In this document: positions 39,936-50,386 of the stretch, piece after piece
Position numbering within the stretch: position 1 is the stretch's first letter
Layout: each line of letters starts with the position of its first letter
Assembly: GCA_039105265.1 (NCBI GenBank)
Contig: JAPFFF010000009.1
Coordinates: 4,154,001 to 4,218,000, forward strand
DNA length: 64,000 nt
From: Tritrichomonas musculus
Lineage: Eukaryota > Parabasalia > Tritrichomonadida > Tritrichomonadidae
Direction: 5' to 3'
Notes under the pieces: generated by a model
Databases searched by the model: none
The model's input: the letters and a program-made list of their open reading frames with translations, nothing else
Told to the model about the DNA's origin: nothing
Translations under genes and position numbers: made by a program

Positions 39936-41025
39936 ATAAAGAATTATTCAAATAATTAGTTAAATTTATTCTATTCCCAGAGGGAAGATTAATTTCTTCA
40001 AATGAATTTGAAACTTCAAATTGATTACACTTTTCGTATAATATTAAAACAGATTCTTGTTTTAATGAATCTCCTGTTTCACGAACATTATATAACGTAT
40101 CTTTCGGGCATCCGTTATAAAAAAATAAAGGAGAAACAAGATCATCATCGAACTTGAAATATTTTCCACATATTTTTATTATATTAGTAAAATGTCCTGA
40201 ATTATTATTTATTGTATGACTCTTCTTTTTTTTGTGTTTTTTGAAAATGATGGATTCATCACATGTAAAGTTGTCATTCCAACAAATTTATAAAAATGAT
40301 TAGAAATTGTGATAAACGTATTTATTGAAATACACTGTCTGATAAATTGATCTGTATCTTGTCGGAGGAGATATAGAAACAAACATTTAGGTAGCTTATT
40401 AATAAGTGTGCATAGCTTTAATTTATCATCAATTAAATTTTGAATTGAAACATTAGATAATGTTAATTGTAAAAAGTATGTTTTTGTAAATTGATCATTT
40501 AATATAAAAGCATCATCAACAGGACAATCGATATCTAAACGAAATAAATCTGTAAAATTTGCCGATAAAGAATTGAAAAGATACTGACCAAATTCCATCG
40601 TATCGCATTGTTCGTTTGGAATTTTGCGGTTTCTATTCCAACATCGCCAATTATTTAAAAAATCATCGATTTTAATTGTGTTATCATTATTATCAGCATA
40701 ATAATCTTTAAAAATATTTAATAATAATATCTCGTTTTTATTTTTGATTTGAGAAGAGCGGAAATATTGTAGAACATTTTGGGAATGAAGGAGTAGTTGT
40801 AAAAAAGAAATTACATAGCAATATCTCGCTTTATTATTTTTATCATCAATATTATAAATTCCTTTAAATGCTTGAAAATCAACAGATAATTGGCTTTGGT
40901 GTACTTGATTTTGCAAAGCTCTTAATAAAGCTTTAGGAGTCGACATATTGATTTTTTCCTTCTATTTTGGATAATATTTATTATACCAGAAAATTGAAAT
41001 AAAATTTTTAACTTTTTGAATTCAT

Positions 41026-41519
41026 CGCCGACCAAAATGCAATTTTTCTCTCAATTTCAAAAAAACGGTCTCGCCGACCAAGATGCAATTTTTTATCTCG
41101 CCGACCAAGTTGCAATTTTTTTTTGTTGAATTGGTAGGAAAGTACATCTTCATTTATTTTTTTTAAAAAATAAAAGCAATGAATAACGAGTTGGAACATA
41201 AAAAAAGGCTTTTTCATCATTTTTATATAAATGTGATAAATTGTATACTGATATCCTGTGAATTTAGTTGAAATAAAAGCCACAACTATTTTTCCCTGAT
41301 TTTTTAAAACTAAATCTAATAATCATAATAAATATAAAATATTTAAAAAAAATATTAATAATCTAATAAGATATTTGAACGGGAAATTGATTGCAATTAG
41401 GTCGGCGAAAAGGTGTCAAAAGTTACGTTAAAAAAATTGAATGTTTCAGAAAAAGTGAAACAAATTGAGAGGGACTTGCAACTTGGTCGGGAAAAAATTG
41501 CAACTTGAATGTCGCGACC
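41026..41519. repeat. Right subterminal repeat cluster (three direct and three inverted copies)
   Basis: Direct copies of CGCCGACCAAGTTGCAA or variants lie at 41026-41042, 41072-41088 and 41099-41115. Inverted copies lie at 41391-41407 and 41476-41490, and a longer variant (TTGCAACTTGAATGTCGCGA plus CC) at 41498-41519. The inverted copies face the left-end cluster, as expected for opposite ends of one transposon. Confidence 0.8.
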
Positions 41520-43385
41520 TGTAGTTTTTGCTTTTATGATTAAAAAGTCACTTATTTTTTTTCTATTTTCATTTTCATTTCTCTTTTTTTGATTCAAATC
41601 TTCAAAAATAAAAAATGATGGATCTTTGAAATAATCAGTTGGATAATAAAACCGTCTAATAATGTATGTAAGGATTGATCTGATGGTTGCCTTTATAAAA
41701 AAGTTGTTTTCTATATTTTTTGAAATAAACCGCCATTTTCAATTGAAATTGGAAAAATTGACAAATAAAAATCTGAGTGAAGTATGAAGATGAAATGACC
41801 GTTACTGATGATGCTTCTTTGAAATATTTAAGAGGAACCTGGCGCAATTCCTTTGAATATGCCGAATTCAATATTATTGTTGTTAATTTGTTGAAGTAAA
41901 TTTGTATTAAAAGGTGAAAAATTTGACCTTAGAGAATATCTTTTGTAAATATTTGTAAGTTCACCTAAATTTTCGTATGTATTTGTACATATTGAGTTTT
42001 TTAGATGAAAATTCGACCTAATAACCATCATAATGATTGTGTAAGTAAAAATTAAAGTTCCTGGATTATAATTATCACTAATTGATTAAATTGGCTTGAC
42101 TAAAAAGGATGATTCGCATTGAAATTCTTGATTTAAAATGGATTTAATTCTATTTTCACATAAGTGTTGGTATTAAATAATTTTTCTTGCAGATTATTAA
42201 TGGAGATTGAGTTAAGCAATATTGAAGGAGAATTATTTGATGAATTTTCATTATATTTAATTAGATACGCAAGGAATTTATCAATATTGTTTAAGATTTC
42301 TGGATTTCTCATTAATTTGTTTTGAATTTCTGTTGGAGATAAAAAATAACTTACATTTTCATGTTCTCCTAAAAATATTTGAATGTGCATGACTAAAAAA
42401 TCTTCTACAAGAATTGCAAAATCGCTGTTGTAGACTTGAATTTCTGACTTTTAAAATGTCAAATTATTTTCTATTCACTCAAAAATGTGTTAACACAAAA
42501 ACGAGAATAAAAAAATTGTGTTCGAGACATAAGTCAATAAGTATTCTGCGTTCAAATGTGTTCAAGATATAATATTACTTTATCAATTGTTTCAAAATTA
42601 AAAATAATGTTTTTATTATTCTTCCCCTTTTTTAACATAAGATATTAATATTTATTTGTTAGTGATACATTCAAAAAGTGGATTTTGATGATTAGGAAAA
42701 TCTTGTTTTTTATGAATATTTTTTTGGGTTTAATGTTGTGCTAAAATGGCCAAAAGATATAGATTATAAATATATCTCAAAACCAAAAAAATACAAAGAA
42801 ACATGTTTTTGGGTTTTGGGTTGACACATTTTTGAGTGATTGAATAAAAAATTTTTTCAAAAAACTTATAACGGATTTTTTTTTTTATTGGAAAGGGCAA
42901 TACCCAAAATTTTTTGTATCAAATATGAAAATCAACAGTATGGGAAAAGATTTGGATTTTAAATCGCTGCACTGAGATAAATCATTAAAAATTTTATATG
43001 ATGAATCAGTTTTTAACTATATAATGGAATATTTAGAAAGCAAAAATACTGAGTTTAAACCGATTTGAAATTGTATATGAGGCATCTAAATTCAAAAGAT
43101 AATTTTTTACAAATATATTCTCAAGTTATACCAAAGCTTATATAAAATTGATTGTTAATTTCAACCAATTTTTTTTATGTAATTCATGATATCAGTTGAT
43201 TACTGCATACTCTTTATTTTTTTTAATAATATTATATTTCAAATATATATTTATATATATATCATTTGTTTTTGATATCATCTAGTTATTCCATGATATA
43301 TAATTGAAATATATGATATAAATTTAATATTTTTATATAATAATAAAAATAAATAATATAAATCATTTAAATTAAGTTTTTATTT
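41520..43385. other. AT-rich spacer with scattered short frames
   Basis: No convincing gene is seen except the small frame at 42133-42390. Several minus-strand frames of 60-70 codons (41656-41871, 41828-42031) look like broken coding sequence but match nothing I know; the missing kinase N-lobe was looked for here and not found. From about 43260 the sequence belongs to a duplicated block also present at 46690. Confidence 0.4.
42133..42390 (-). CDS. Small hypothetical frame or gene fragment
   Basis: 85 codons from an ATG at 42390 (MHIQIFLGEHENVSYFLSPT). The composition is coding-like, with helical wording (NPEILNNIDKFLAYLIKY) and few rare residues. No domain is recognised and no neighbour suggests a role. 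It may be the tail of a decayed gene instead of a complete small protein. Confidence 0.25.
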   Translation of the reverse strand: MHIQIFLGEHENVSYFLSPTEIQNKLMRNPEILNNIDKFLAYLIKYNENSSNNSPSILLNSISINNLQEKLFNTNTYVKIELNPF

Positions 43386-43727
43386 TTATGCTGGTTGGTG
43401 GAACTTTGTAGGACTTTTTGGACAGCTTCCGCCACAAAGAGTTGGTATTTGAGAAGAATTGGCATTGCAAAATTTGCAATTATATTTGCTTTTTTCATCT
43501 CCTTCGTAAGGGATGTGCTTGCCATTTGGACTTCTGTGACAATCTCCACTGCAAAGGTTTGGCATTGATGCTGAACTATAACCACAAAATTGGCAATAGT
43601 ATTTCTTCTTTTCAGATCCGTTGTAAAGAACATGCTTCTTGGTTGGACTTTTTGAGCATGATCCTGCTGCCAAGGCTCCTTCATTAGGGTAATTGCATCC
43701 ACAATATTTGCAATATACTCTTCCCAT
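43386..43727 (-). CDS. Small Cys-rich protein with three zinc-ribbon-like repeats
   Basis: 113 residues made of three units of about 36 residues: YCKYCGxxxxx...LAAGSCSKSPTKKHVLY, YYCQFCGYSS...LCSGDCHRSPNGKHIPY and YNCKFCNANS...LCGGSCPKSPTKFH. Each unit gives CxxC plus a downstream C and H, a likely zinc site (CCCH type), with a constant SPxxKH motif. The protein is complete from MGRVY to HQPA. Zinc-bound ribbons of this size often bind nucleic acid or protein, but I do not recognise the family. A decayed duplicate lies at 46826-47025, so the locus has been copied. Confidence 0.75.
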   Translation of the reverse strand: MGRVYCKYCGCNYPNEGALAAGSCSKSPTKKHVLYNGSEKKKYYCQFCGYSSASMPNLCSGDCHRSPNGKHIPYEGDEKSKYNCKFCNANSSQIPTLCGGSCPKSPTKFHQPA

Positions 43728-44465
43728 TAGTTTATAAAAAGTAATTGAAATATCTTTTCAGTTAAACAGAATTAATTTTTATTTGACAAATTTCGTCTTG
43801 TTTTTCAATTCAATTTATTGAATATAATCAATAGAAAAGAACAAATATATGTGATAATAATATTATAAAGTTAATAATTCTAGATTGCAATTATACTTTT
43901 ATAATATTATCAAATTGCAATGAAAATGACATGGAAAAAATTTGTGTTCAATAAAATAATTATTATTATAATTATTCATATATATATGTATATATAATTA
44001 TAATTATATTTTTATTGAACCAATTAACAGTGGTGGAGAACCAAATGCAAATCATTATTATATTTATTATTATATGTAATTCTATTCTTAATTAGTCTTC
44101 AACTTTTGATAAAAGTAATAAAAATTTATTGTTTATAGGAGTTTGTAATGTTTATATTTATATATTTGTGAAATAAATTTAAGCGCCATTTATAAATTGC
44201 TTTTTTAAAAATACTAAAATTTGCACTTTTTCAATACAAATGAAATGAGAGAATAAATGATTATTTATTTCAAAATTGAAACTTATAAATTGAATGCAAT
44301 TCAATTCTATAATATGAAATTATGAAGCAGAATCATTTAGTCCATTGAGCCTGTTTATATTTTCTTAGAGATAGAACATGCAAATATTCAATAAATGAAT
44401 AATAAAATAAGCAATTTTAAAATAATGAAAACTTTTAGAAAATTTGATAAAAGGAAAAAAAAAAT
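43728..44465. other. AT-rich spacer
   Basis: Upstream of the zinc-ribbon gene and downstream of the prenylated-protein gene. The first ~130 bp are shared with 47025-47150 as part of the duplicated block. No gene or RNA is seen. Confidence 0.5.
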
Positions 44466-46149
44466 TTATTGAATGAGACAACAACCCATTGATCCATCAG
44501 GTTCTTCTCCATGACTTGCTTGATTTATAAAGCTGCTAAGCTTTCCTTTCATTTCTGAAGTGTTCAGTGGTTCGGTTGCATTATTAACTGTAGAAATGAT
44601 ATACTTTGCGAAATGCTTTAAATTGTTATATTTGCTCGAATAATCATACTTTTTCAGTATATTGCTTATTAATTCTTTAAAGTAATGATCCAAATCACTT
44701 CCTTCCTGACAATCTATATCAACTTTCCAATCAAGCATTGAAAGAATTAAACTTGAATCATCTAAGCTTAATTTTATATTTTTATTTTGATTTGTTAAAT
44801 ATGAAACCATATAATTGATAATGTAATATTTCTGATTTTGTAAAGTATCAAGGTCGTCAATATCATCCATTTCTTCTGGAAGGTAAGGCATTTTTGGATC
44901 TCTAGTCAGATAGATTGCACCATATTCATAGATAATATTATAGTAGCATTGTTTGAAAAATTCCAAAAATACATTATATGCTTCATTTGGTGGATCAACA
45001 ACAACAAATGGCAAAAAATTAATATATACAGGATTGATAATAAATTTATTTGGTGTAATGCTATCTAAGTAACTTTTTGCTAAAAATAGAACAATAACAT
45101 TTTTATATTTGTTTGAAACTTGACAAGTTAACTGAGCATATCCACAACTTGTTATCAACGATTTGTAATAAGGCATCAATTCTTCAACAAGAGGCTTTAA
45201 AACAGGAGTTGATTCATCATCTGAATGATTTTGATATATTTCGTTTAACTTTTCTTCATCCAAATCAGGAATTTTATCATTAAATTCCCCAAAAAAGGAT
45301 TTCAAGTTATCATTTTCAGAGAAATTTTGAACTTCTTCATCATCAGATACATGACTATCTGATAAATAACCTTCTTTTAGTTTTAAAATTTCCTTTTGAC
45401 TCAATTTAATGGTGACCTGATTTAATAGAAATCCTTTAATCAACAAAACAGAGCTAATTGATCGTAGTTCTTGAACTTCTTCTTCATCTAAACCTTTGTC
45501 ATTAATGTCGGTTGAAAAGGTTGATAATAATTTGAATTGATTTGAAAATATGAAAGATTTCATAGATGGATTTTCAGCATTTGACTTAACTTCATTAATA
45601 AAACTTTCTAAGCTTGAAGTAGCTTTTGGAATGTGTTTGTATGGACTTGGTATTTTAATTATTTCTTTAGCTATGTTTCTTTTTCCAAGATCTCTGATAA
45701 TCAAAAATGTTTCATTTTGAGTTTCTTCACTAACTCCATCATAAATCTCTTGAAGTTGGCTTATGAGACTTTCCATTTTTTCAATTTGATCTCTGTATAA
45801 AAATAAAGAAAGTTTACGTATTGGAGTATCTTCAGCTGTAGGATAAATTAAACATTGAGCAAGATTCTTTGCTGTGTTATGAAGTGTTTCAAAATCTTCT
45901 CTTGAAACTCCGTATTTATTTTGTACATCTAAAAGATCTACAGAGGAATAATTGTTGCCCCAATTATATAAATTACGCTTAAAATCAGTCAATAGTGCGT
46001 TATTTTTGAGCCAATCAGCTTGCAAAATACTAGATGCAGTAGCTTGGGTGTAGAGAAAAACATGAGCAAAATTGGCTACCTTTTCAACATTTTCTCGCAA
46101 AGGATTATTTTTTATTAAAAAAAAATGAAGTGTAAATGACTGGCCACAT
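44466..46149 (-). CDS. Unknown protein with a C-terminal CaaX prenylation box
   Basis: About 560 residues, mostly helical with an acidic middle (~270-320). The last residues are DGSMGCCLIQ: CLIQ is a CaaX box suited to farnesylation, and the preceding Cys could be palmitoylated, so membrane binding is predicted. No known domain is recognised. The long frame has no ATG near its start; an ATG at 46147-46149 (MWPVIYTS) lies one frame away, and a one-base change in the nine-base A run at about 46119-46127 would link them. That is either an assembly/homopolymer error or a real frameshift. Comparison with paralogues would tell. Confidence 0.65.
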
Positions 46150-46689
46150 TCTCTCAATTTTCAATTCATTCAAAAAACTTTACTTTTTTTAAAAGTATAT
46201 ATTTATATATATATATAAACAATTATTTTGATTTTAAAATATATATTTATATTGTAAACCTTTTGAATTATAAGAAAAATTGTTTAGACTATTTAGAAAC
46301 TTTTTCTGATAAAAACAAGACTAAATTTTTCAGAGATTATTTTCTCAGAAAACTAAAACTATTTTTGAATATATTCAAAAAGTGAGCTTTTTAACGCTTC
46401 TGAATTTAAATGTAAAAAAACCTTTTATCTGCATCAATGGGCCAATAATAGTGGTAATTATAACAATAAAAAAATAATCAATATTTTTTTAATACTAAAA
46501 TCTTAGTTTTAGCTTGCATCGATAAATATTTTTATCTCTATAGATTACATATTAACTTAATATACTATGATTATGATTCATGTAAAAGTCTACCCCATAA
46601 AGAGTTGGTATTTGTATAAAATCTAATTTGGTTACTGTAATAAATGATTTCACAGATATTATATATCTTATTTTTTTTTCTATTACGAG
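46150..46689. other. AT-rich spacer
   Basis: Lies upstream of the prenylated-protein gene. It has a TA-rich microsatellite at about 46197-46218. The phrase AAAGAGTTGGTATTTG near 46597 echoes the zinc-ribbon gene, so a further small fragment of that duplication may be here. No gene is seen. Confidence 0.4.
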
Positions 46690-47130
46690 ACAATTTTGAT
46701 ATCATCTAGTTATTCCTTGATATATAATTGAAATATATGATATAAATTTCTTATTTTCATATAATTATACTTATAGTATTAATAACTAAGAATTTATAAA
46801 TCATTTAAATTATGTGTTTATTTTTATGCTGGTTGGGTGAAACTTTGTAGGATTTTTAGGATAGATTTCGCTACAAAGGGTTGGTATTTGAGAAGAACTG
46901 GCTATGCAAAATTTTCAAAAAAAAAATTCTTTTTTCATCTCCTTCATATAGGATGTGCTTGCCATTTGGATTTTGGGGGCAATTTCCCTCAATAAATTTT
47001 ACAATAAGCTCTTCTCATTAGTTGAAAAATAATTGAAGTATCTTTTCAATTAAACAGAATTATTTTTTATTGATAAATTTTGTCTTGTTTTTCAATTCAA
47101 TTTATTTGTTATATCCAATAGATAAGAACA
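46690..47130 (-). pseudogene. Decayed duplicate of the zinc-ribbon gene and its flanks
   Basis: The stretch starting TGATATCATCTAGTTATTCC at about 46692 matches 43272 onward, including the 3' flank, the end of the coding region (GCTGGTTGG..GAACTTTGTAG) and the 5' flank (TCTTTTCAATTAAACAGAAT). About 170 bp of the middle are missing and several bases have changed, so no open frame is left. It is a second copy, in the same orientation, about 3.4 kb from the intact gene, with the prenylated-protein gene between them. Confidence 0.8.
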
Positions 47131-47247
47131 CCTGTGTTAATATTACCATAAAGTAAATAATTCAAAATCATAATTATAATTTTATACATATAAATATATT
47201 ATTTTCCAAAAACATAATCTTTTACATAACTCATAAATAAATTAAAG

Positions 47248-49080
47248 TTAAACATTGTTGTTCAAGTTCTTGATTTCTGATGTCATTGTTGAAATCTTTG
47301 AGTTAAGGTTAGTGATTTCAGTTGATAATTTCTTGTTTTCAGCTGTCAAATTGTTCTGATCTTCTTTGGCCTTACGGTCTTTCTCAGTGATGACATTGTT
47401 GAGGTGAGTGATATCGCTTGTCATTGTTGAGATCTTGGAGTTCAAGCTGTTGATTGTGTTGGTCAAACTATCATGTTCTTGTTGAGCCTTTCTTTGTGTT
47501 TCAGAAAGTGTTGATTTGAGTGTGTTGATTTCAGTTGTCATTGTTGAAATCTTTTGGTTGAGGTTGGCAACCTCAGTTGTTAATCTCTTGTTTTCAGCAA
47601 CTAAACAGTCGTGGTCTTGTTTGGCCTTCCTTTCAGGGATTGAAGAGTTGAGTCTGTTGAGTTCTGAAGTTAATTGAGAAATCTTTGAGTTCAAGTTGTT
47701 GATTTCTATTGTCATTGATGAAACCTTTATTGTGAGTGTTGAGTTTTGGTTGGTTAATTTGTCATGGTCATCCTTGGCTCTTCTTTGTGTTTCAGACAAT
47801 TCTCTCTTGATGCTTTCAAGTTGGCTTGTGAGTGAATCGTGGTCTTGTTTGGCCTTTCTTTCTGCTGACTTCAGAAGATAATATGTCATGATCAGCTTGT
47901 GCGCTTCTCATTTTTTCTGAAAGAGTGTTCCTGAGACGTTCAATTTCAGAAGTAAAAGTTGTGATCTTTGATTTCAAGTTTGTGTTTTCAGTTGTCAAGC
48001 TTGTGATCTTTGTGTTCAAGTTGTTGACTTATGCAGAAAAATGATCTTGATCAAGTTGTTCCTTACGTTGTGCTTCAGACAAGTCTCTCTTAAGTTTTTC
48101 GATTTCGCCAGTAAGGTTGTCGTGGTCAAGTTGAGCTTTACGTTGTGTATCTGAAACGACACCGTTGAAACGCGAGATTTCAGCAGTAAGTTCGCTATGG
48201 TCTTCTTGTGCTTTATGTTCTGATTCAGAAAGAGCCTTGTTCAAACGTTCAATTTCAAAGTTTAATGTAGCAATTTGTGCAGTTAAGCGAGTGTGGTCTT
48301 CTTGAGAGTTCTTTTGTGTTTCAGCCAATTTTTTGGTTAAACGAGCAACTTCACCAGATAAGTGATGGTGATCGATCTTAGCCTGGCGTTGTGTTTCAAC
48401 CAATTGTAATTTAGAATGTTCGTTTTCTGTTGCTAATGAGGTGACCTTTGTGTTCAATGTTGTGATTGTTTGCGACAACTTGTCGTGTTCTTCTTGTGTT
48501 TTACGTGATGTTTCTGAAAGTTGTGCCTTGAGACGATCGATTTCAGAAGTTAATTTGTTGTGATCATCAAGAGAATCTTTCTTAAGTTTTTCGTTTTCAG
48601 CAGTTAACTTGTTGTGGTCTTCTGTTGCATGTGCTTGTGTTGTTGTGAGTTTTTTCTTAAGGCGTTCGATTTCAGCTGTTAATTTGTCTTGTTCTTATTT
48701 GACTGTTGACTTGAATTGTGCGAATTCTTGTTCAACTTTTGTGCGGCTTGCTTCGGATGTAGAAAGAGCCTTCTTGAGACGTTCGATTTCAGCTCTTAAG
48801 TTTTCATTATCCTTTTGGGATTCGGCTATTTTTTGTGTGAGTGTCTTGATGTTTGCTTCTGATTCATCCAATAATTTTTGGAGACGTTCAATTTCAGCTA
48901 ATAAGACATCACTTTCTGATTGTGCTTTAGCATCAGCAGCAGCACGTTCTTTGGCAAGTCTTTCGGCCTCTGCCTTTGCAACAACTTCAGCCTTTTCATG
49001 AGCTAATCTTTCATCTTCAGCTTTTTCATGGGCTAAACGATCAGCTTATGCCTTTTCACGTGCTAAACGTTCTGCATATA
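47248..49080 (-). pseudogene. Decayed long coiled-coil repeat protein
   Basis: Read leftward from ~49080, the sequence encodes Ala/Glu-rich helix (RLAHEKAEDERLAHEKAE), then ~20 heptad units of about 30 residues with the signature ETQRKAQxDHDxLTxEI...L. Three in-frame TAA codons (near 49046, 48697 and 48030) and one frame change near 47885 interrupt it; the 5' end is cut off near 49080. The end at 47248 (KNLNNNV) looks natural. Similar tropomyosin/myosin-tail-like repeat proteins are common in protists and may be cytoskeletal. This copy cannot make a full protein. Confidence 0.75.
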
Positions 49081-50386
49081 ATAATCTCAGATCGATGAAA
49101 ATTATGAAGTTGTAAACTTTTTGATAAAATATTCTTAAGTAAGTCGTTTGAAATGACTCATTTCTAATAATTGTATTATTTCAACCATTAATATCTCGCC
49201 GAAATCACTATATTTTCATCTTTAAATATCATATTTATTCATCAAATTTATGTGAAAATACAGCTGTTTAGGAAATATTTTTTTTTTTTTTCTAGAAAAA
49301 AACCAGCAACGATCATTTTTTATTCAATTCTATAAATTTATTTAAACTTCAGATATGATATTTCTATGCATAAGAAGAATAATTTCAAAAAAATCTTGTT
49401 TCAAATGAATGCATATCGATATTTCAGATTGTGAAAGAAGAATGAAGCCTTTACATCAATGTTTTTGAAAACATCAAATATTTCAACAATATTTCATCTT
49501 TGAAGTATGCTTCGCTCGACGTCCGCTAATTGGTATGTAGTCTCCGTAAAAATTATGTAAAAATATAAAAAGATAAAAAATATTTTTTTTTTTTTTTTAT
49601 TTCTCTCAAAAATAAAAATAATTGAGAGAAAAAAATATTTTCTTTCAATTTTTGAATACCCTTACAAAAAGTCTCTTTTGGGCAATCGGTACCGTTTAAT
49701 TTAAGCATCATCAGCTTTTTAATTAGAAAAATAAAATTTTATGAAAATCTAATATTTTTTGTATCTTAGAATAAAATATTTTTATAATATAATATGAAAT
49801 GTATATACCCAATAAAATATAATTATCACAATAGGATTTTACTTCTACCCTTCTCCAAGTCTTTTTATTTCTTGTTATAAAATTGTTTTGTATTGATATA
49901 ATGTATCCATGCATTATGTTTTAATCTTGTTAAATAGAGTTATTTCGCATATTTCTTAATCACCTTATTATTGCAATACAAATTAAAAAATGATTAATAA
50001 ATTTTTGAAGATTTTACCTTTGAAATATTGAATGAAATTGTATAATCTTTTTTTATTTCTTTCAAAAAACATAAGAAAAATTTTGGCCTTGATCTCACAA
50101 ATTTTGGTACAACCGCTGAGAACTAGTTTATTTTTAAGTCTGTAAAAAAAAAAAAAAATGTCAAATCCAAGAATCGTATTACTTAAGGCTCATAGGTAAA
50201 AGCACTTGTCTTTATAATTGTTTGGTAAGCCGAAGAGTGATTAATGGTCACAAAAAGAAAACAAATAAGAGGATGGCCAATTTTAATTTTAATCTCATTG
50301 CTATTTTGATCATGATGAAAACAAAAATTGAGATGTAAAATAATTAAAAGTTTGAGAAATTTAATTTTTAATAAAATTCCTGGGAA
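49081..50386. other. AT-rich spacer with a GC-rich dispersed fragment
   Basis: No gene is seen. At 49511-49546 the GC-rich words TTCGCTCGACGTCCGCTAAT and GGTATGTAGTCTCCG stand out; a close relative lies inside the inverted-repeat element at 55118-55150. Several T and A runs (14-17 nt) occur, for example near 49583 and 50145. Confidence 0.5.

Larger units (their letters stand above)
38317..40946 (-). pseudogene. N-terminal part of the interrupted gene: USP-like peptidase domain, repeat linker and acidic region
   Basis: Starts MSTPKALLRALQ at 40946. A USP (peptidase C19) pattern follows: FKGIYNI...ARYCYVISFLQLLL (Cys box, Cys ~45), CDTMEFGQYLFNSLS (~113, the QDxxEF-type helix), and SGHFTNIIK...KYFKFDDD...ESVLILYEK (His box, ~40170-40020). 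One base change of frame occurs at an eight-T run near 40225-40233, between the Cys and His boxes. Next come about four ~32-residue units (DQTSATQRNTSSTTSNNSGQ and so on, 39535-39935), a helical domain and a poly-Glu/Asp stretch (~38580-38680). The gene then meets the Polinton at EKYCW and resumes at 16192. USP enzymes remove ubiquitin; here the domain may protect or regulate the transposase. Confidence 0.7.
14265..41519 (-). mobile_element. DNA transposon with subterminal repeats and a USP-DDE transposase gene, split by a Polinton
   Basis: Both outer zones carry multiple copies of CGCCGACCAAGTTGCAA: six direct copies at 14265-14598, and three direct plus three inverted copies at 41026-41519. 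Between them, on the minus strand, lies one long gene (40946 to 14745) interrupted by the Polinton at 16193-38316. Without the Polinton the element is about 5.1 kb. Subterminal motif clusters are the usual binding sites for a DNA transposase. The exact ends and target duplication are not certain; the outermost motif copies set the limits given. On the left the element abuts the truncated kinase-Sel1 gene. The element is older than the Polinton that lies in it. Confidence 0.6.

Noticed and set aside
39457-39959. Long plus-strand open frames rich in Cys opposite the USP-transposase linker
   Set aside because: They follow the 96-bp tandem units exactly and are by-products of the repeat on the other strand.
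41656-42031. Two minus-strand frames as the missing kinase N-lobe
   Set aside because: No glycine loop, Lys or catalytic-loop motif could be found in any frame.
43367-43702. Second minus-strand frame overlapping the zinc-ribbon gene
   Set aside because: The alternate frame shows no domain, whereas the chosen frame has three regular Cys/His units.
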